Assembly (NCBI GenBank): GCA_022606135.1 | Contig: JABYQN010000004.1 | Coordinates: forward strand, 1,612,001 to 1,676,000 | Direction of reading: 5' to 3' | DNA from: Fomes fomentarius | Lineage: Eukaryota; Basidiomycota; Agaricomycetes; Polyporales; Polyporaceae | Length of the DNA: 64,000 bases | In this document: positions 57,627 to 64,000 of the stretch, piece by piece | Position numbering within the stretch: the stretch's first letter is position 1 | Layout of the letters: every line of letters starts with the position of its first letter | Translations under genes and position numbers: made by a program | Notes under the pieces: model-generated | Seen by the model: the letters and a program-made list of their open reading frames with translations, nothing else | Told to the model about the DNA's origin: nothing | Database searches by the model: none

Positions 57627-59378
57627 ATGAAGCCCGCACTTTCGCTCTCTACCCTCTTCGCGAGCATCCTTATCCTCCTAGCCGCCACAGAGGCTGCCCC
57701 CGCAAAGCGCACCAGGACTATCACCCTTCCCCTCAAGCGCATCCAGCAGAACCGCACCGATGTGCATCCCACAATTGTGAGTCCTAGAGTTACACATCTC
57801 AGGCTGAAACGGATGCTCAACGGTCTACGCATGTTAAACCAGCATCTGCAGCGGCACATCAATCGTGGGCAGAGCCGCATCGCCCGCATGAAGCATGCAG
57901 CGGTTCCGAGCAAGCGTGACCTCGAGGAGAGGCCTAGCAAGCGCATGTTTGTGCCGAAGGGCGGTTGGCCAACGGTTAACAGCAGGCGCGATAACCGCAG
58001 TACCATGCTGAGGGCTAGGGCGGTGACCGCAGAGGACGATAGTGCGAGTGTTGATCCCGCTGCGTCTTCTCTCACTCCTGCAAATCCGCCCAGCACGGAC
58101 AACTCGATCGGCCTTGAAATTCAGTGCGTGTTCACCCTGACTGCTGCCAAGGATATTGCGGTCTGACGACAGCGTACGTGCAGAGGGCAGGATGTGGGAT
58201 ACATCGCCACCGTGCAGATAGGGAATCCACCCAGGGATTTCCGCCTCCTCATGGACTCGGGCTCGGCGGACTTCTGGGTCGGTGCTGAGGACTGCCAGGC
58301 AGAGACAGGCGGAGACTGCGTGCGTACTGCATTTGACTGTTGTTCCCGCGTGTTGATCTGCCCATCTAACCTGCTCCACTTTTCCCTCGTCTCGCCTATC
58401 TCTAGGGTAACCACCAGTTCCTTGGTCCCGCGAGCTCGTCGTCGTTCGTCGACACCAACAAGACGTTCGAGGTTGAGTACGGGACTGGGTCCTTATCTGG
58501 AAAGGTCATCCAGGACGATGTTTCGATCGCTGGTCTTGCCCTTATCGGTCATACGTTCGGTGTAGCGAGCCAAGAAACCGTCGATTTCTCAGACGACAGC
58601 GTGCCCTTCGATGGTATCATGGGCCTTGCACTGTCGGTGTGTACCACGTCCTTTCAGAATGATGCCCCCGCTTGTGTGACTGAACGTGTACACTCTGTGC
58701 ATATAGCCGCTCTCGAGCCAGGGCGTGCCCACGCCGGTCGAGGCGCTCGTGAACGCCGGGCTCATCGGCGACGCAATCACGTCGTACAAGATCTCGCGCC
58801 TGTCGGACGGGAAGGACGACGGCGAGGTGACGTTTGGTGGGCTCGACGAAACCAAGTTTGACTCCGGGACGCTCGTCACGTTCGACAACGCCGGATCCGA
58901 GGGGTTCTGGGAGGGCGTGGTGGATGTGGTCACGGTGGATGGCACGGACATCGGGCTGCAGGGCCGGAATGCTATCCTCGACACCGGGACCACGCTCATC
59001 ATCGCGCCGGAGTCGGACGCGGAAGCCATCCATGCTGCCATTCCGGGCGCGCAGTCGGACGGAAATGGGAGCTTCACTATCCCGTGCAATACGACTGCGA
59101 GCGTGGCGCTGTCCTTTGCGGGCCAGTCGTTTGAGATCAACCCTAAGGACCTGAACTTCGCGCCTGCGGACGAGGAGGGCACGGACTGCTACTCCGGCAT
59201 CGCCTCGGGCCAGATCATCGACGATACTACATGGCTGGTACGTCACAAGGATCTCCAGTCGTGTGCCTCGGTCTGATGTGGTTCGCTCGTTCTGCAGGTT
59301 GGCGATGTGTTCTTGAAGAACGCATACTTATCGACAGACGTGAGCAAGAATAGCATATCGCTTGCGAAGCTCGTGTAG
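57627..59378 (+). CDS. Secreted pepsin-like aspartic protease 1
   Basis: Family A1 endopeptidase, secreted as a zymogen. Exons: 57627-57776, 57843-58123, 58184-58319, 58406-58636, 58707-59237 and 59298-59378; 469 residues in phase. It begins with a signal peptide (LSTLFASILILLAATEAAPA) and a basic propeptide (KRIQQNRTDVHP, SRIARMKHAAVPSKRDLEER). The two catalytic motifs are complete: LMDSGSADFWVG (D168) and AILDTGTTLIIAP (about D358). YGTGSLSGKVIQDDV forms the flap and VPFDGIMGLALS the usual turn. The C-terminus is DVFLKNAYLSTDV, then SISLAKLV. It is head-to-tail with protease 2 and has the same exon pattern. Confidence 0.94.
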
Positions 59379-60372
59379 TTCCGAGCTCGCGCCCTTTCCG
59401 CCTTCGCGATCGGACTTTTGTCGACGGACTGTCGTACGACGGACACTGCTTAGGGACACGCATTGTACATTACCAGGAATGATGCAGCCTGCTTCACGCC
59501 TGATGACCTCCCCAAGGCGGCTATGAAAGTGACAGCGAGGGTACCCTTGCCCAGGTAAGCACCATTGACGTCAGTCCTATAGATGGCTGTATAGGATGGT
59601 TGCAAGATTAGATATCTCGGATGGCTCGAGCGTCCCGAATATGGCGTTCAAAACCTGACAACGAACGCGGTCGACCTGGTGAGCATAGATAGACGTATTC
59701 AATGTTCGTAATCACTTACAACGACAACAGCCCTAGGCCTGTTCCTTAGTGATATACACCGCAATGCGTGACAGCACTCGGACGGTCTCCTATACATGCG
59801 CTGTTACAATGGTTCTGTTGCTGTTGAACGGAGGATAGCTGTGACACCAATCAAACTCGCGGTTAATGTGGCACAGGATGGCGCTCGCGCGGTCCGCGCA
59901 TTGTTGACTGTGCGTCGTCATCTTCTCTTCTTCCGAAGCCACATGTTTACGGTGTCCGGTATGGGATTGCCTAGCCCGCTAATTGAGCGCACATGGTTGC
60001 TAAGGAGAAAGGACCAGAACGAAATGATCGAGAAGCCGGGGAATACATAATGGCAGAGGTGGGCGGCTGCGCATTGCTGCGGAGGTGCGCCTTCCCTTCT
60101 GCGTCTGGACATACTTAGACAACAAGACGGCAGTGGATGCAATTGAGCTTGGTATCATTGGCACAGACGTGGGTATATGCTCAGGCTAATATTCATGTGT
60201 GTGTCGGGGAGGCCGTGCGAAGGAGAAGAACAACAACAGTCAAGGGGACAATCAATAATACGTAGGCGCTTAATGATCCATTCATAGTCGGCTGCATACT
60301 GAATCGAGACGCCTACGGCAGAACACAATGGCCCTGGCCTTCTCCTGTGCCTCGTTGACGACACCGAGTTGG
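59379..60372. other. Intergenic between the tandem proteases
   Basis: No gene recognised; parts resemble the region upstream of protease 1, consistent with tandem duplication of gene plus flank. Confidence 0.4.
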
Positions 60373-60378
60373 TATAAA
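60373..60378 (+). promoter_or_regulatory. TATA box of aspartic protease 2
   Basis: TATAAA, 136 bp upstream of the start codon, in the same GGTATAAAGC context as the protease 1 promoter. Confidence 0.6.
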
Positions 60379-60508
60379 GCCTGCCGTCCGCGCGCCCGTC
60401 GGACGCCATCCCCTTCTCCTCCCCCTCGTTCACCAAGGCCGGGTCCTTGTCCGTTTCCTTCTTCCGCTTTCTTTTGTCAGGTTACAGCGCAGGCCGGTCC
60501 CGATCATC

Positions 60509-62439
60509 ATGCAGCTCACAATCTCGTTCTCTACTCTCCTTGCTAGCATCTTTGTTCTTCTCGCTGCCACCGATAATGGCGTCCAAGCAGCCCCCGCAGC
60601 CAAGCGTGGCAAGGCCATCACACTCCCTTTGAAGCGTGTTCACCAGAACCGCGAGGATGTCCACCCGACGATCGTGCGTAATCCACATCCGGTTTCCATC
60701 TCGTCATCATTCGTCTGGACCTGAGTGTTTTCGTGCTTTCCCATGCGCAGCTTCTGCAGCAGCACATCAACCGCAGTCAGAGGCGCATTGCGCGCATGAA
60801 GGGTGTGGCACCACCGAGCAAGCGCGACTTAGAGGACAACCTCAGCAAGCGCATGTTCATCCCCAAGGGAGGCCGCCCGAAGGTTAACGTCAACAACAAG
60901 CGCTTCAACCGCATCGGCACGTCCCAGGTCCAGGCTGACTCCCTGATCGAGGACGATGATGAGAAAGGGGTCGAGTTGTCTTCTTTCGCGAATGGTGGAA
61001 GACCCGAAAAGGGCCTCAAGGGTCTAAAGGCAGCCCAAAACAACAAAGGCGGGAAGGGCAGCGGCAACAGGAAGGGCAACGGCAACGGCAACGGCAATGG
61101 CAATGCTAACGCCGGTGCTGGTGCTGGTGCTGGTTCCAGCGCGGCCGCCAGCCTGACCCCTGCGAACCCGCCCACTGCGGACAACTCCCTTGGCCTTGAC
61201 ATTGAGTGAGCATGCTTGAAGACGCCTTTCAGGCGCATTCTTTACTGACGGTGATGACGTCGCAGGGCTCGCGATGTCGGCTATATCGCCACTGTTCAAA
61301 TTGGTACCCCTCCCAGAGACTTCAACATCCTCATGGACTCTGGCTCAGCCGACTTATGGGTTGGCGCCGAGAACTGCCAGTCGGAGAATGGCGGAGGCTG
61401 CGTGCGTGCCACCCTTGTTCTTCGTGCTGCTTCGCAGAAACTTACTCCACCTCGCCGATCTTCAGGGAAACCACCAATTCCTCGGCTCGCAGAGCTCGTC
61501 ATCCTTTGTCGACACCAACAAGCAGTTCCAGGTCACGTATGGCACCGGCGCCGTCGCTGGAGACATCGTGCAGGACGACGTCAACCTCGCCGGTCTAGCA
61601 CTTACCGGTCACACCTTCGGTGTTGCGACGGCTGAGACAGTGGACTTCTCCGACAACAGCGTGCCCTTCGATGGTCTCATGGGACTCGCCCAGTCGGTGC
61701 GTGCCATGTTAAATATAACTAGCTTCGGAACCTTACTGAACGGCGCATCTTTACTGCCCTACAGACGCTCTCGAACCAGGGGGTCCTCACGCCCGTCGAG
61801 GCTCTCGCGAAACAAGGCCTTATCAACGACGCCATCACGTCCTATAAGATTTCTCGACTCTCAGACGGTAAAAACGACGGCGAGATCACTTTCGGCGGTC
61901 TCGATGAGACCAAGTTCGACCCCAACACGCTCGTCACGTTCGATAACGTCGCGAACAACGGCTTCTGGGAGGGCACGATGGACGCAGTGACCGCGGATGG
62001 CCAGGACCTCGGACTCCAGGGCCGCACTGCCATCCTCGACACCGGCACCACGCTCATTGTCGCTCCTGCCGCCGACGCTGAGGCCGTCCATGCTGCCATT
62101 CCTGGCGCGCAGTCAGACGGCCAGGGTGGCTTTATCATCCCATGCGATACAACGACTAGTATCGCGCTGTCGTTCGGCGGCACCGAGTTTGCGATCAACC
62201 CTGAGGACCTCATCTTCGCCGCTGCAGACAACACGGGCCAGAATTGCGTCTCTGGTATCTCTTCTGGTCAGATTGTTGATGACACTACGTGGCTGGTATG
62301 TTCCTGTTGATGATGTCGGTGCTGTGAGAATTTTCGACTGATCTGTTTGCGGTTGCAGGTCGGCGATGTGTTCTTGAAGAACGCATACTTCTCGACGGAC
62401 GTCACGAAGAACAGCATCTCTCTTGCGAAGCTCGTCTAG
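60509..62439 (+). CDS. Secreted pepsin-like aspartic protease 2 with Gly/Asn-rich propeptide
   Basis: Tandem paralog of protease 1. Exons: 60509-60673, 60751-61205, 61266-61401, 61466-61696, 61765-62295 and 62359-62439; 532 residues in phase. The last four exons (136, 231, 531 and 81 nt) are identical in length to those of protease 1. It has a signal peptide (FSTLLASIFVLLAATDNG), a basic propeptide, then a low-complexity Lys/Gly/Asn and Gly/Ala run (KGNGNGNGNGNANAGAGAG) of roughly 60 extra residues before the mature enzyme. Catalytic motifs are LMDSGSADLWVG (D231) and AILDTGTTLIVAP (about D421). YGTGAVAGDIVQDDV is the flap. Secreted, acid-active by family; the repeat insert is the main difference from copy 1. 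Confidence 0.94.
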
Positions 62440-64000
62440 GCTTTTAGACTTGAGCTCGCGTCCTCTCTCGTTTCAAAGTGCTGTGGGCCTAGGCTTGGCT
62501 TTCGTGTAGGGTACTACTTATAAGGGCTATTTGGGACGGATTGTGCATGCACTGCAACTAATACAAATCAGAAAGAGGTTTCTTATTCGCACACAGTCGT
62601 CGCTGGGAGGGTGTTTTCGGTTGGCAATGCTAACATAGAGCAACTTGGGTGAGGCCAGTAGTTGAGTGAGCTATGCATCTTGTAATTTACAAACCCAAGT
62701 GAACAGTGCATTCTTTGCAAGTCTCGTCACCTGCGATGTACGGGTCACTCAAAATGAGCCAAAACATTCACCGGAGTCTCGAATACCTCCAAAGATGTCA
62801 AAGGTGCACAGTAACGTGAAACAACAGCGATAAGCATCCACTGCGAGCATGGAGGGGTTTACGAGGGTCTGGTGGGCCAGTGAAGTATGTAGCAAGTCAC
62901 GTCAACTTACTTAGACAAGATACATCTCGGACAAGGTGGGAGATGGATCGACCTACTGCAGTGTATCATACTACTTGCGCCTGGACTCTGGGCCCATTAG
63001 CTCCTGATTCGGAGGAAGGTCAGTGGGACAGGGACATTTTAGTATGCAACACATTGACCACTGGCACAGTGAGGAAGCCTGATCTGCTGATGCCAAGAAT
63101 GCACGAAGTTCAGCTTGCAGCCATCCGAATTCTCAACGTTCATGGACAGGTCTCTGATATACATACCTCATCGTTCAGCGCACTTACTTTTCGCGTCGCG
63201 GCAACGCTCTCGGCTGCCATGAGTGCTGTATGCGACTTCATCATCGCGGGTGGACTCTGTGCTACTACTAGAACAACGGGCGTTCTGGTCTTGCAAGGTA
63301 TGGGAGGTTCGTGAGGGTTCAAAAAGTCCATGTAATAACTACTAGTATCTACTAGCAGGACAACTCCAGCGCTCACCAACCTTGCGTGCGAAAATTCAAG
63401 ATGTGCTATGATCGGCTATTGAACTCCGCTGTGGTCTGCATCTCCCGAGTATTGCGAGGGTTGTGAGCGATGGAGTTGTCCTGTAGAACGTCAGAGCCGA
63501 GACTAATTCCGCCCGATATCGCTCGCCAATCCAAACGGCACGAACAGCACGTTAGAGCCCCGACTCTCGGTATGTTCCCCGGTTTGAACTCATCGCATTC
63601 AGGAGATGGTCGGTATTTTGCAGGCTGGCGCTTCCGCCACCGATGTCCAGATGGATGCGATTGGTGGTCTAAGTGCGAAGCAGGTTGGTGACCACACGTT
63701 ACCATGACGCTCGGGGAAGGCTTGATTTATTGCGCAGCTTGGGTTCCGCCACCTGGAGGAGTACAGAGTCACACCAGCGCCTCCGTCGCTTGCCCACTCG
63801 AATGTTGTATATAAGTATGATGGATCTAGATCACGAATACTGATACGGGCCAACGCACTTGCAGGGCAGATGACGTTATGATCTACCGGTTGTTCGTCGT
63901 CGTCGGAATAGGGCCATTGTCCTCAAGTGTACGATTTGCAATCCTTCACCGTGCCGTGCGGCGCGGGGGTAGTACGGAGCGGCATGCCCATACCCCCTGT
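62440..64000. other. Window end, with a possible membrane-protein remnant
   Basis: An open frame at 62880-63314 (plus) ends in FSALTFRVAATLSAAMSAVC followed by DFIIAGGLC, which resembles one helix pair of a common agaricomycete membrane family, but the conserved positions after LC are lost and no exons join on either side. It is probably a decayed fragment. Nothing else was supported up to the window edge. Confidence 0.3.

Noticed and set aside
62440..64000. Search for CRISPR arrays, phage or plasmid features here and in the rest of the window
   Set aside because: The window is eukaryotic nuclear DNA; no regularly spaced repeats or prokaryotic gene sets were seen.

Overview
The window is nuclear DNA of a basidiomycete fungus, most likely an agaricomycete (a polypore-type wood decayer is plausible but not proven). 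The evidence is dense small genes broken by many 45-75 bp GT-AG introns, very short exons, two class I sesquiterpene synthases with the basidiomycete NDxxSxxxE arrangement, a Sir2 protein with a long basic tail, tandem secreted pepsin-like proteases, and an intron-containing tRNA-Arg. About 25 protein genes can be read; most exon chains given here sum to an intact reading frame.

Layout. 0-6.4 kb: a 375 bp inverted-repeat transposon, then a gene reading through cystathionine beta-lyase into mevalonate kinase (an apparent fusion carrying a one-base frameshift), facing mannose-6-phosphate isomerase. 6.4-8 kb: repeats, including two 171 bp arms in inverted orientation. 8-16.1 kb: proline iminopeptidase, sterol C-5 desaturase (ERG3), the mRNA-export factor Rae1, tRNA-Arg(CCG) and a small hydrophilic protein. 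16.8-24 kb: a Sir2 deacetylase, a small orphan gene with a decayed copy beside it, and the proteasome subunit Sem1. 24.7-31.2 kb: an 18-exon phosphate-type MFS transporter, a gene-poor stretch holding the 3' remnant of a LINE, and the SWR1-complex subunit Vps71. 31.4-41.7 kb: a membrane-anchored short-chain dehydrogenase divergent from homoserine O-acetyltransferase (MET2), then two paralogous terpene synthases in a 4.4 kb non-coding setting. 44.4-48.9 kb: housekeeping genes RPB5 and SWD2 (divergent, 97 bp apart), translocon-associated protein alpha and a complex I subunit. 49.4-52.4 kb: two tail-to-tail paralogous seven-helix membrane proteins. 53-57 kb: an aldo/keto reductase, a stand-alone indole-3-glycerol-phosphate synthase and a peroxisomal-type enoyl-CoA isomerase. 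57.6-62.4 kb: a tandem pair of aspartic proteases.

How genes relate. Two methionine/sulfur genes (cystathionine beta-lyase, MET2) and several isoprenoid genes (mevalonate kinase, ERG3, two sesquiterpene synthases) lie in the same 40 kb, but most neighbours are unrelated housekeeping genes and nothing shows a coordinated cluster. The most unusual items are the cystathionine beta-lyase/mevalonate kinase read-through, the intronless single-domain IGP synthase, the GTNAC-rich inverted-repeat transposon, the inverted paralogous membrane-protein pair, and several micro-exons of 7-13 nt. Single-base frameshifts in otherwise well-conserved genes (2.9, 11.0 and 15.7 kb) may be assembly errors and should be checked in reads first.
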